From JAKANT01 sp035502095 (GTDB lineage Bacteria > Pseudomonadota > Gammaproteobacteria > Burkholderiales > Burkholderiaceae_F): a stretch of DNA of 64,000 bases. Both the position numbers and the translations under genes were made by a program. Positions 25,864 to 34,160 of the stretch are shown one piece after another. Location: NCBI GenBank assembly GCA_035502095.1, contig DATJUX010000043.1:394766-458765 (forward strand). Direction: 5' to 3'. How positions within the stretch are numbered: position 1 is the stretch's first letter; each line of letters opens with the position of its first letter. The notes under the pieces are model-generated. The model saw only the letters and a list, made by a program, of their open reading frames with translations, was not told the origin of the DNA and did no database searches.

Positions 25864-26682
25864 ATGAGTTCGATCGCTGACGTCTTGCCCTGGCAACTGG
25901 AAAGGCTCGATCTGTCGCGGGTCGACACCGACCTCATGCGGGGTCGGGACGAACTTCTGCTGCTGGTTTGCGCCTCCTCGTTCATCGAAAGCGGTAGCGA
26001 GACCTACACCCGCAACCTGCTGGATTTGTTTGCCGACGACAACGAAGTCAGCTCGTGGTTGCGCCAGCATTGGGAGCCGGAAGAACTGCAGCATGGCCGC
26101 GCGTTGCGCGCTTACGTGCAGCACATCTGCCCCGAGTTCGATTGGGAGCGCGCGTATGCGGCGTTTTTCGACGAGTACTCGAGACTCAGCACGGCGGAGC
26201 ATCTCGAGCCAACGCGCGGACGGGAACTGGCAGGGCGCTGCATCGTCGAGATGGGCACCACGACCTACTATCAGGCGCTCGCCGCGGCCTGCAGCGAGCC
26301 GGTGCTGCGCGACCTGATCTGGCGCATCCGCTGCGACGAGTTGCGGCACTACAAGCACTTCTACGCGTACTTCCTGCGCTACCGCGAGCAGGAGCGCCTG
26401 ACGCGGCCGCAGGTTCTGGCAGCGCTGGCGCGCCGGATCGTCGACATACGGCAGAACGATGCCGGGATTGGTCTGCGTCACGCGGCGACCTTGTTGCGCG
26501 ATCGCCGGGCGCCGGCGTCGAGCGCGCAGTCGACACGCCGCGTCTACGAATTGGTGCGCACCAATTTTCCGGTGGAACTCGCCGTACGCATGACGTTGAA
26601 GCCGTTGCGGTTGCCGCCCAGGGTGCAACATCACCTCGCCCGGCCGCTCGCTGCCATCGCGCGCCACGCGGTCCTGCGCTGA
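25864..26682 (+). CDS. ferritin-like (di-iron) fold protein
   Basis: This 272-residue all-helical protein shows carboxylate-bridged di-iron motifs: WEPEELQHGRAL at about residues 66-77, a mid-protein Glu in VEMGTTTYYQAL, and CDELRHYKHFYAYF at about 158-171. The E..H and E..H spacing is like acyl-ACP desaturase or ribonucleotide-reductase-type ferritin folds. The function may be fatty-acyl oxidation or oxidative stress, but is not assigned. ATG 25864 has only a weak GGAGA nearby. The C-terminal 60 residues are basic. It precedes a DUF1127 gene on the same strand with a 90-bp gap. Confidence 0.75.
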   Translation: MSSIADVLPWQLERLDLSRVDTDLMRGRDELLLLVCASSFIESGSETYTRNLLDLFADDNEVSSWLRQHWEPEELQHGRALRAYVQHICPEFDWERAYAAFFDEYSRLSTAEHLEPTRGRELAGRCIVEMGTTTYYQALAAACSEPVLRDLIWRIRCDELRHYKHFYAYFLRYREQERLTRPQVLAALARRIVDIRQNDAGIGLRHAATLLRDRRAPASSAQSTRRVYELVRTNFPVELAVRMTLKPLRLPPRVQHHLARPLAAIARHAVLR

Positions 26683-26772
26683 GGTTGCTCGCGGACACCG
26701 TTGCGCGTTCGCGTGAGTCGTCTTTTGACGGTCCGCCCCGATTGAATCCGATATCAGGCGGGATGAGCAACC

Positions 26773-26994
26773 ATGGATGGCGTGAAGAGAAACCCAGACC
26801 GCGAACCGGGTGCGGCGCGGCCGATCACTGCGGCCGAGCGCATCGTTCTGGTCGGCGCTACGCTGCGTCTGTGGCGACAGTGGAGTCGATCGCGCGAGGA
26901 GCTCACCGTGCTGGACGAACGTGCATTGCGTGACCTGGGAATGAGCAGCTCGCAGGCCGCATTCGAGGCGGGAAAGCCGTTCTGGCGCGCTTGA
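26773..26994 (+). CDS. DUF1127 small protein
   Basis: This 73-residue basic protein ends in the DUF1127 (YjiS-like) motif: LTVLDERALRDLGMSSSQAA followed by EAGKPFWRA. The family is made of small Arg-rich proteins implicated in RNA binding and in phosphate or nitrogen stress responses in alphaproteobacteria. The role here is not known. The gene is followed after 41 bp by the DUF4406-like gene and could share a transcript. A second DUF1127 gene is at 35706-35960. Confidence 0.87.
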   Translation: MDGVKRNPDREPGAARPITAAERIVLVGATLRLWRQWSRSREELTVLDERALRDLGMSSSQAAFEAGKPFWRA

Positions 26995-27035
26995 ACAGCG
27001 CCGCAACTTTCCTTCCAAAGAGGCTACGTCGCACC

Positions 27036-27398
27036 ATGGCGGCACTGTTCATACTCGTCGCCGGACCGTATCGATCGGGCACCGGCGACGATCCTGCGCT
27101 CATTGCCAGGAACGTCGCTGCGATGACCGAGACCGCGTTGCAACTGTTCCAGGCTGGTCACCTGCCGGTGCTGGGCGAGTGGCTTGCTCTTCCGCTGATC
27201 GGGCACGCCGGCTCGGCCAGGATCGGTGATCCGGTGTTCGACGAAATCTTTCATCCCGTCGCGCGCCGCCTTGTCGTGAAGTGCGACGCCTGCCTTCGCA
27301 TCGGCGGGCCGTCGGCCGGCGCCGATGAAATGGTCGCGCTCGCGAAGCAGAACGGAAAGGCCGTGTACTACGCGATGTCGGAAGTGCCGCGCGCCTGA
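27036..27398 (+). CDS. DUF4406-like protein (nucleoside 2-deoxyribosyltransferase superfamily)
   Basis: This 120-residue protein begins with a Rossmann-like strand and loop, FILVAGPYRSGTGDDP, typical of the nucleoside 2-deoxyribosyltransferase/DUF4406 group. A helix with NVAAMTETALQLFQAGHLPV follows, then GEWLALPLIGHAG. A C-terminal KCDACLRIGGPSAGADEMV contains the region that binds nucleotide in relatives. It probably acts on a nucleotide or nucleoside, but its substrate is unknown. ATG 27036 is chosen over the in-frame TTG 26991, which overlaps the previous stop. It is convergent with the gene at 27408-27905. Confidence 0.7.
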   Translation: MAALFILVAGPYRSGTGDDPALIARNVAAMTETALQLFQAGHLPVLGEWLALPLIGHAGSARIGDPVFDEIFHPVARRLVVKCDACLRIGGPSAGADEMVALAKQNGKAVYYAMSEVPRA

Positions 27399-27407
27399 CG
27401 GCGCGCC

Positions 27408-27905
27408 TCAGTCCCAGCCGCCGAAGCGGTCGACCGATGCGAGCAGCTCCTGCCGGCGCGACGCCAGTCGCGCGCCCAGCGCGCGCAGGTCGCCGCGCGA
27501 AGAGCCCAGGTTCGCGATGCGCGCATGGCGCAGCGCGATGCGACGCCTGAGTTCCGCTCCCAGCAGTTCTACGTCGGCGTCGAATTCGGCGTCGGGTTCA
27601 CCGCCTTCAACCTCGCCGACGAGGCGGCGCAGGTACTCGCGCTGCCGCGCCTCATCGGCGAGGGCGCCGCGCTTGCGTCCCGCGTTGCGCATGAGCGCGG
27701 GGCAAAGGATCTCCTCGTCGAGTTGCATCTGCACCCTGAGCTTGAGGCAGATGGTGTCGAGCAGAGCCTTCTTCAGCAACGGCGCGCGGGTCCGTGCCAC
27801 CCGCGCAAGTAGCCTGGCCGTTTCGAGTTCAGGCCACAGCGGGTCGCTTGCATGCGCCACACGAGTGGAGCGGACGGCGCGAACGGGCGAGGCATTCGAG
27901 TTCAT
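27408..27905 (-). CDS. helical protein, possibly degenerate hemerythrin-like
   Basis: This 165-residue protein is almost fully helical. The segment LLKKALLDTICLKLRVQMQL followed by DEEILCPALMRNAG resembles the second and third helices of HHE hemerythrin domains, where His and Glu ligands bind iron. Most ligand positions are here Gln, Arg or Asp, so iron binding is doubtful. The N-terminal 25 residues are unstructured. I cannot assign a function. It is divergent from the lplT region and convergent with the DUF4406-like gene. Confidence 0.5.
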   Translation of the reverse strand: MNSNASPVRAVRSTRVAHASDPLWPELETARLLARVARTRAPLLKKALLDTICLKLRVQMQLDEEILCPALMRNAGRKRGALADEARQREYLRRLVGEVEGGEPDAEFDADVELLGAELRRRIALRHARIANLGSSRGDLRALGARLASRRQELLASVDRFGGWD

Positions 27906-28189
27906 GGATCACCTTGGTCGTCCTGCGGCGATCGGTCGATCCCGATGCCGGCACCCGTTTCGGTGTTCGGTCCAGCGACGCAGGCGCAGTTGACGACAGG
28001 CGAATGAACGCTTGATGACCGCGCGATTTCGTCGCGCCGGAGGGGTGCGGCCCGGACTTTCGCACGGCTGCCGTCGAAGGGCCCGCGTAACCGATATTTC
28101 AAATTTCTGTAATGGCGCGGGCATGATTGCCGGAGTTAATGCGCCCAGGTAAAGCGCGGCGGCCTGCCGCGCTGCAAGAACGGGGCGCG

Positions 28190-29440
28190 ATGCCAAGAGG
28201 CTTCTATCGGCTGATCGCAGCACAGTTTTTCTCGGCGCTCGCCGACAACGCGCTGCTTATCGTCGCCATCGCGCTGCTCGCGGAACGTGGCCTCGCCGGC
28301 TGGTGGGCTCCGCTGCTGAAGTTCTCGCTGGTCGCCTTCTATGTCCTGCTTGCGCCTGCGCTCGGCCCGCTCGCCGACGCATTTCCCAAGGCGCGCCTGA
28401 TGGCGGCCACGAACGCCCTGAAGGTCGCCGGGGTGGGGGCGATGCTGGCCGGCATGCATCCGGTCGGCGCGTTCGCGATCATCGGCTTCGCGGCCGCCGC
28501 GTACGCGCCGGCGAAATACGGTCTTGTCACGGAGATGGTCGCGACGCGCAGTCTCGTCGCGGCCAACAGCTGGATCGAAGTGACGGCCGTCGGCGCCGTC
28601 CTGCTCGGCGCCCTGGTCGGCGGATTCCTGGTGAGCGACACCGTGCGCGCCGCCGCCGCGTCATTGCGCGCGGCACTCGGCGCCGGAGCCGGGTCGGGTC
28701 TGGTTCTATCGCTGGCGCTGGTGTCGTCGATCTACGCGCTGGCGGCGTTGCTCAACGTCGGCATCGCATCGCCGCGCGCCAGCTACGGGCGCAGTCCTCG
28801 CGCGCCGCTGGCGCTGGCGCGCGACTTCCTGCGTGCGAATGTCACGCTGTGGCGCGACCGCGCAGGCGGATTGTCGCTGGCCGTGACGACTCTCTTCTGG
28901 GGCACCGGCGCGACGCTCCAGTTCGCGGTCCTGCGCTGGGCGGTCGACGTCCTCGGGCTGCCGCTGCACAAGGCCGCCTACCTGCAGGCGATCGCGGCAG
29001 TAGGCCTGGTCGTCGGCGCCACGGCGGCGGGGCGCTTCATCGGCATTCACGCTGCGCCGCGGGTGCTGCCGGCGGGCGTGTTGCTCGGCGCGCTCGCGCT
29101 GCTGGTGCCGCTCATCGAGAGCGTGGCGCTCGCGGCGCCGCTACTGGTGCTGGTCGGCATCGTGAGCGGCGTGTTCGTCGTCCCGATGAACGCGTTGCTG
29201 CAGCATCGCGGCTACGAAGTGCTGACGCCGGGGCGCTCCATCGCCGTGCAGGGGTTCAACGAGAACCTGTCGGTGCTCACGATGCTCGCCGCCTACGCGG
29301 CGCTGCTCAAGATCGAGGTGCCGATCACAACCGTGATGTTCGCCCTGGGCGTCATGCTGATCATCACGATGGGCGCCCTGGTCGCGCGCGAGCGTGGTAC
29401 ACGCACCGGCCGTCCCGAGACCGCGCGGGCGCGTTCGTGA
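28190..29440 (+). CDS. lplT: lysophospholipid transporter LplT
   Basis: This 416-residue MFS-type protein has about twelve membrane helices and the LplT opening FYRLIAAQFFSALADNALLI. Downstream family segments are LAPALGPLADAFPKARLMA, YAPAKYGLVTEMV and GVFVVPMNALLQHRGYE. LplT flips lysophospholipids such as lyso-PE to the inner leaflet for re-acylation. In enterobacteria it pairs with Aas, which is not next to it here. ATG 28190 fits the family start. The 284-bp upstream gap contains an AT-richer stretch near 28090-28135 that may hold the promoter. Its end is only 7 bp from the convergent glycosyltransferase. Confidence 0.93.
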   Translation: MPRGFYRLIAAQFFSALADNALLIVAIALLAERGLAGWWAPLLKFSLVAFYVLLAPALGPLADAFPKARLMAATNALKVAGVGAMLAGMHPVGAFAIIGFAAAAYAPAKYGLVTEMVATRSLVAANSWIEVTAVGAVLLGALVGGFLVSDTVRAAAASLRAALGAGAGSGLVLSLALVSSIYALAALLNVGIASPRASYGRSPRAPLALARDFLRANVTLWRDRAGGLSLAVTTLFWGTGATLQFAVLRWAVDVLGLPLHKAAYLQAIAAVGLVVGATAAGRFIGIHAAPRVLPAGVLLGALALLVPLIESVALAAPLLVLVGIVSGVFVVPMNALLQHRGYEVLTPGRSIAVQGFNENLSVLTMLAAYAALLKIEVPITTVMFALGVMLIITMGALVARERGTRTGRPETARARS

Positions 29441-29447
29441 TCGATGG

Positions 29448-30674
29448 CTAGGAAGCAAGCAGCTGCGGCTGCACCGCCTGCGCATGCGCGCCGACAAGCA
29501 CCGCCATGAAGCGTTCCTCGATCTGCACGATGATGCGATCCCAATTCATCTGCTCGGCCGTGTGGCGCGCGTGGCGCCCCATGGCGCGCCGGCGCGCGGC
29601 GTCGCCGGCGAGTTCGGTGGCGAGTCCGACGAACGCCGCCGAATCGCCGAAGGGAGCGAGCATCCCGTTGCGGCCCGACGCGACGATCTGCGCGGCCGCT
29701 GCATAGTCGAACGCAACCACGGGCAGGCCGCTCGCCATCGCCTCGGGCGTGACGTTGCCGAACGTCTCGGTGAGGCTGGGGAAAAGAAACAGGTCGGCCG
29801 AAGCGTAATGCGCCGCGAGATCCTCAGCGGCGCGCATGCCGGCGAATACCGCATCGGGGCACAGCGACTGGATCGCGCGTGCGGCGGGCCCGTCGCCGAC
29901 CAGCACGAGTTTCGCGTCGGCGCGGCGCTGGCGCAGACTGGCGAAAGCCTGCGCCAGTGCCTCGAGGTTCTTTTCCGGCGCAAGACGGCCGACGTAGAGC
30001 ACGACCAGCTGGTCCGGAGCGACGGCCCAGGACCGGCGCAACGCCTCGCTGCGCCGGGCGGGGTCGAACAGGCGCGTGTCCACCCCGCGCGCGACCACGA
30101 ACACGTCGCGGAAGCCGTATTCGACCAGCGACCGTCGCAGCGCCTCCGTCGGCACCATCGTGCATTGGGTCGCGTTATGGAACTTGCGCAGGTAAAGCAT
30201 GATCGGCTTGTGCAGCCAGCCTGCCCCGTAGTGCTTGCTGTAGGCGTGGAAATTGGTGCGAAAGTCCGACGTGACGGGCAGCCGCAGCCGCTTCGCGGCC
30301 TGCAGCGCAGACCAGCCGAGCGGTCCTTCGGTCGCGATATGCACGAGGTCCGGGCGCCGGGTGGTCCAGAGCCGCACCAATGCGTTCTTCGCCGGCAGAC
30401 CGATCTTGAGCGCCGGATATCGCGGCATCGGCAGACCGCGCATCAGCACTTCATGGAAGCGCGCGTCGGCACCGGCCTGGTCGGCGGCGCTCTGGCGCGG
30501 CCGCAGCAGTTGCAGCTCGTGATTGCGCGCGCGCAATCCTTCGACGACCTGCGCGAGCGTGCGGGCGACGCCGTTGACTTCCGGCGGATACGTCTCGGTC
30601 ACGAGCGCGATCCGCAACGAGCGGTGCGCGACGGGGAAATCGTCGACGACGATCGTCTGGGCCGGGTTGTTCAC
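29448..30674 (-). CDS. GT4-family glycosyltransferase (MgtA-like)
   Basis: This approximately 408-residue GT-B fold enzyme opens with LRIALVTETYPPEVNGVART, typical of glycolipid or mannosyl transferases. The C-terminal Rossmann half has LYVGRLAPEKNLEAL, LVGDGPAA and the EX7E motif in TETFGNVTPEAMASGLPVVA. It likely transfers a sugar from a nucleotide donor to a lipid or glycan on the inner membrane. The start is uncertain: GTG 30674 begins a sensible N-terminus, and an in-frame ATG at 30734 adds twenty residues. Neither has a strong ribosome site. It lies in a lipid-gene neighbourhood, which favours a glycolipid product. Confidence 0.88.
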   Translation of the reverse strand: MNNPAQTIVVDDFPVAHRSLRIALVTETYPPEVNGVARTLAQVVEGLRARNHELQLLRPRQSAADQAGADARFHEVLMRGLPMPRYPALKIGLPAKNALVRLWTTRRPDLVHIATEGPLGWSALQAAKRLRLPVTSDFRTNFHAYSKHYGAGWLHKPIMLYLRKFHNATQCTMVPTEALRRSLVEYGFRDVFVVARGVDTRLFDPARRSEALRRSWAVAPDQLVVLYVGRLAPEKNLEALAQAFASLRQRRADAKLVLVGDGPAARAIQSLCPDAVFAGMRAAEDLAAHYASADLFLFPSLTETFGNVTPEAMASGLPVVAFDYAAAAQIVASGRNGMLAPFGDSAAFVGLATELAGDAARRRAMGRHARHTAEQMNWDRIIVQIEERFMAVLVGAHAQAVQPQLLAS

Positions 30675-30821
30675 GGCGGCCGATCGTGCCCGCGGCACGC
30701 GACACGGCCGTGACCGACGTGCTGTCGTCAACACGACACGAAGCGGTCAAGCACCTTTCACGCGCGCGGGTCACCATGGCGTCATGCCGCAAGGTGCGGC
30801 GCCAACGGAAAGGGACGATTC

Positions 30822-31430
30822 GTGAACGATTTCCTGCGCGCGCTCGAGACCCAGCGCTGGGACGACCACCGCTACTACCACCACAGCCGCATCAACCAGT
30901 CGCTGCACCTTCTGAGCGCCCTGAGCTTCCTGTTCGCCTATGCGATGTTGTTCATCGAACCGGCGTTCGCCGCCGCGGTCGGGTGGCTGCTGGCCATGCT
31001 GAGCCGGCAAGCCGGGCATTTCTTCTTCGAGCCGAAGGGCTACGACCAAGTCAACCAGGCGACGCACGAGTACAAGGAAAAGATCAAGGTCGGCTACAAC
31101 CTGAAGCGGAAGGTCGTGCTGATGGCGCTGTGGGCGGCCACGCCGTTCGTGCTGTCGGCGGAGCCGACGTTGTTCGGCGCGCTGCCGCAGCCGGCGACGA
31201 CACGGGAGTTCCTGCACAACCTCGGCGTCGTATGGCTGGTCCTCGGCGCAGGCGGGCTGCTGTTCCGCACCGTGCAACTCTTCCTGACCAAGGATCTGCA
31301 AACGGGGCTCGTGTGGGTCACCAAGATCCTCACCGACCCGTTGCACGACATCAGGCTCTATCACGCGGCACCGCTTCACCTGCTGCGTGGCGAGTTGATC
31401 GACGCCGGCATCGGCCGCCAGCACCCCTGA
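30822..31430 (+). CDS. membrane protein, DUF962/Mpo1-like
   Basis: This 202-residue protein has an N-terminal HHSRINQSLHLLSALSFLFA, a hydrophobic run, and GWLLAMLSRQAGHFFFEPKG. This order recalls DUF962 (Mpo1-like) proteins, whose relatives oxidise 2-hydroxy fatty acids with iron. Two further helices follow (about 98-115 and 130-150). GTG 30822 with GGAAAGGGA upstream sets the start. It is transcribed divergently from the glycosyltransferase and ends 4 bp before the convergent aminotransferase gene. Family assignment is moderate. A lipid-related function would fit the neighbours. Confidence 0.6.
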   Translation: MNDFLRALETQRWDDHRYYHHSRINQSLHLLSALSFLFAYAMLFIEPAFAAAVGWLLAMLSRQAGHFFFEPKGYDQVNQATHEYKEKIKVGYNLKRKVVLMALWAATPFVLSAEPTLFGALPQPATTREFLHNLGVVWLVLGAGGLLFRTVQLFLTKDLQTGLVWVTKILTDPLHDIRLYHAAPLHLLRGELIDAGIGRQHP

Positions 31431-31434
31431 GCGC

Positions 31435-33078
31435 TCAGAAGCGTTGCCTGAGCATCTCCGCCAGGATCGTGCGCCGGATGGCCTTGTTGGTGAGCGCGGC
31501 CGGCTGCGCCCACCAGCCGTCCGCGTGCATGGCCTGGGCGGCGGCGGCGAAACGTTCCGCGACCGCGTCGAAATCCGCCTGCGTGTAGTCGAGGCTGAAA
31601 ATCAGGCGGCCCGTGCCCACCCACGACAACGCGAGTCCCGCGGCGCGCAGGTAAAACTGCAGCATCCAGTTGTAACGCGACGGGGCCGTGTAGAACACGG
31701 TCCACACGGTCGAGAGATTGGCGACGCGAACGGGCATGCCGGCCTGTTCGAGGCGGCGGTTCAACTGCTCCGCGCGTGTATCCCAGGTCGCATCCAGACC
31801 TGCATAGATCGCGCGGACCTCCGGGCGCTGCAGCCGCTCGAGGAAGACGTGCATCGCACCCATCACATAAGGATGCGAATTGAACGTCCCGCGCGCCAGG
31901 CACACGTCGGCCGGGCGCTCGTCGCGGAAGCGCTTCATCAGGTTGCGGCGCCCGCAAACGACGCCGATCGGCAGCCCGCCGGCGATCGTCTTGCCATACG
32001 TGACCAGGTCCGCGCGCACGCCGAAGTAGTCCTGCGCGCCGCCCGGCGCGAGACGGAAGCCGACCAGCACCTCGTCGAGAATCAGCACGACACCGTTGGC
32101 GGCGCAGGCCGCGCGCAGGTCCTTCAGCCACGCCGCATAGGCGGCACGGTCGTAGCGCGCCGAGCGTGCGCTGTCGACGAGCCCCGAGTCGGCCGGTGGG
32201 TTGGCGTTCGGATGCAGCGCCTGCACCGGGTTCACCAGCACGCATGCGATGTCCTTGCGGGTGCGCACGACGCGCAACGTTTCCGCGTGCATTTCGCGCA
32301 ACGTGTAGGTGGCGCGGGCGAAGGCAGGGTTGCCGGGTCCGGGCTGCACGTCGTCCCACCAGCCGTGATAGGAACCGCTGAAGCGGACCAGGTGCGTGCG
32401 GCCGGTGTGGTAGCGCGCCAGGCGCACCGCCTGCATCACCGCCTCGGTACCCGACATGTGGAACGACACCTCGTCGAGGCCCGAGATCTCGCGCAGCCAG
32501 CGCAGGTTGTCGAGCACGCACGGATGCAGCGCCCCGAGCACCGGACCGAGGTCCTGGACCAGCGTGCTTCCTTCGGCGATACACGCCTTGTAGAAGTCGT
32601 GGCCGAACACGTTGACACCATACGATCCGGTCAGGTCGTAGAACACGTTGCCGTCCGGATCGGTGAGCGTGACACCCTGCGATGCGCTCATCACGTTGCC
32701 GAATTTGAGGTGTTCGCGCAGCACGCGGCTGAACTGGAACGGCACGCGATAGGCCGAGGTGAACTGGAGATCCGACAGGCTGGCGCGCGCCTCCTGCGTC
32801 AGCGCACTGCCGCGCGCAAAGCGCCGCGCATAGAGCGCGGCAAGGCGCGCCATGCCCGAGCGTCGGCGCGCCACCACCTCTGGCGGCGCCCCATCGGCAT
32901 TGAAGAACGCGCCATCGTCGTACGAGTACGCGGGCACCAGCCGGGCGAAGCGTTTCGCAAGGCGCGCGTGCCCGGCGAGGGACGGATGCTTGGCGCGCGA
33001 GAGGGCGAAGCGACGCCGCGCAAGCGGCACCAAGGCGAGCGCGGCGGCGCCGCCGCCGAAAGCGAGGATTTCGAGCAT
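31435..33078 (-). CDS. membrane-tethered class III aminotransferase (glutamate-1-semialdehyde aminomutase-like)
   Basis: This 547-residue PLP enzyme carries an N-terminal hydrophobic helix (MLEILAFGGGAAALALVPLA) and then basic residues, so it should be anchored with its catalytic part in the cytoplasm. The aminotransferase III core is complete: YDLTGSYGVNVFGHDFY, SGTEAVMQAVRLAR, FSGSYHGWWDD, VLILDEVLVGFRLAPGG and YGKTIAGG with the PLP lysine. It is longer than true HemL (about 425 residues) because of the tether and a 100-residue linker. Its start codon overlaps that of the divergent psd gene. The substrate is unknown. A lipid- or polyketide-linked amine is possible. Confidence 0.85.
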   Translation of the reverse strand: MLEILAFGGGAAALALVPLARRRFALSRAKHPSLAGHARLAKRFARLVPAYSYDDGAFFNADGAPPEVVARRRSGMARLAALYARRFARGSALTQEARASLSDLQFTSAYRVPFQFSRVLREHLKFGNVMSASQGVTLTDPDGNVFYDLTGSYGVNVFGHDFYKACIAEGSTLVQDLGPVLGALHPCVLDNLRWLREISGLDEVSFHMSGTEAVMQAVRLARYHTGRTHLVRFSGSYHGWWDDVQPGPGNPAFARATYTLREMHAETLRVVRTRKDIACVLVNPVQALHPNANPPADSGLVDSARSARYDRAAYAAWLKDLRAACAANGVVLILDEVLVGFRLAPGGAQDYFGVRADLVTYGKTIAGGLPIGVVCGRRNLMKRFRDERPADVCLARGTFNSHPYVMGAMHVFLERLQRPEVRAIYAGLDATWDTRAEQLNRRLEQAGMPVRVANLSTVWTVFYTAPSRYNWMLQFYLRAAGLALSWVGTGRLIFSLDYTQADFDAVAERFAAAAQAMHADGWWAQPAALTNKAIRRTILAEMLRQRF

Positions 33079-34039
33079 GCCTGAAACGATGGGAGGGGGC
33101 GTTCGAGCCGATGTACCAGCGCTTGTTGACGCGGCTGTGAAACGCCTGCGCGCAAGCCTGCACTGGCTGGGCGACGAACTGAACTTCACGCTGACCAACC
33201 GCATCCCGCGCAACCTCCTCACCGTGCTGATGGGCCGCTTCAGCCGGATCGAGAGCCCGCGCCTGGCCGCGGCATCGATCGCGATCTGGCGACGCTTCAG
33301 CGATCTCGATCTGAGTGACGCGAAGACGCGTGCGTTCGCCTCGCTGCACGAATGCTTCACGCGCGAGCTGGTGGACGGCGCGCGCCCCTTCGATGCCGAT
33401 CCCGCGATGCTCGCGAGTCCGTGCGACAGCATCGTCGGCGCCTGTGGGCGCATCGAGGGCAGGACCCTGCTGCAGGCCAAGCGCTCTTCGTACGCGCTGG
33501 ACGACCTGCTGTGCGACATGCGGCTGGCCGACCATTACGCGGGCGGGTCCTACGCAACGCTGCGGCTGAAGGCCGACATGTATCACCGCTTTCATGCACC
33601 AACCGGCGGTCGCATCCAGTCCGTCACCTACGTCGCCGGCGACGCATGGAACGTCAACCCGCCGGCGCTGGCGCGGATGCGACGGCTTTTCTGCCGCAAC
33701 GAGCGCGCCGTCATCCCGCTGCACCTTGCGCCCGGCGGGCCGACGATCGCGCTCGTGCCGGTGGCGGCCATCCTGGTTGCGAGCATCCGCTTCACGTTCA
33801 TCGACGTGCGCCTGCACCTGCGTTATCGCGGGCCGAATCCGATCCGCTGCGATGCGCGGGTGCGCAAGGGCGAGACGCTCGGCTGGTTCGAGCATGGCTC
33901 GACCCTCATCGTGCTCGCACCGCGTGGCTTCGAACTGGCCGCCGGGGTCGCCGAGGGCGCGCGGCTGCGCGCCGGACAGGCGCTGATGCAGCGGATCGCC
34001 GCGGGGCACGGCCGAAGTGCGACAGATGCGCCAGCGTGA
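33077..34039 (+). CDS. psd: phosphatidylserine decarboxylase family protein
   Basis: This 320-residue protein matches pyruvoyl-dependent phosphatidylserine decarboxylases, which make phosphatidylethanolamine. Conserved pieces include CFTRELVDGARPF, LASPCDSIVGACG, GGSYATLRLKADMYHRFHAP and NERAVIPLHLAPGGP. The self-cleavage site is GST in FEHGSTLIVL at about residue 275, where Ser becomes pyruvoyl. It lacks the N-terminal membrane helix of E. coli Psd. The ATG at 33077 overlaps the opposite-strand start, so the real start may be a little downstream (GTG 33138 is an option). It is followed by ugd. Confidence 0.88.
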   Translation: MPETMGGGVRADVPALVDAAVKRLRASLHWLGDELNFTLTNRIPRNLLTVLMGRFSRIESPRLAAASIAIWRRFSDLDLSDAKTRAFASLHECFTRELVDGARPFDADPAMLASPCDSIVGACGRIEGRTLLQAKRSSYALDDLLCDMRLADHYAGGSYATLRLKADMYHRFHAPTGGRIQSVTYVAGDAWNVNPPALARMRRLFCRNERAVIPLHLAPGGPTIALVPVAAILVASIRFTFIDVRLHLRYRGPNPIRCDARVRKGETLGWFEHGSTLIVLAPRGFELAAGVAEGARLRAGQALMQRIAAGHGRSATDAPA

Positions 34040-34046
34040 ATCGGCG

Positions 34047-34065
34047 CTGCCTGATTCATAGGCAG
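34047..34065. terminator. small hairpin after psd
   Basis: CTGCCT and AGGCAG form a perfect 6-bp stem around a seven-base loop, eight bases after the psd stop. There is no T-run, so intrinsic termination is doubtful. It may only be a weak attenuating or stabilising structure before ugd. Confidence 0.25.
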
Positions 34066-34160
34066 GTCACGCACCTGCGCGACCATGCGCGGCGCAGTGA
34101 GCGCCGGCGGACAGTGCTCCTCGACACGCCGGGGCGTGCGGCTTCTTCGGAGGTGCAACC

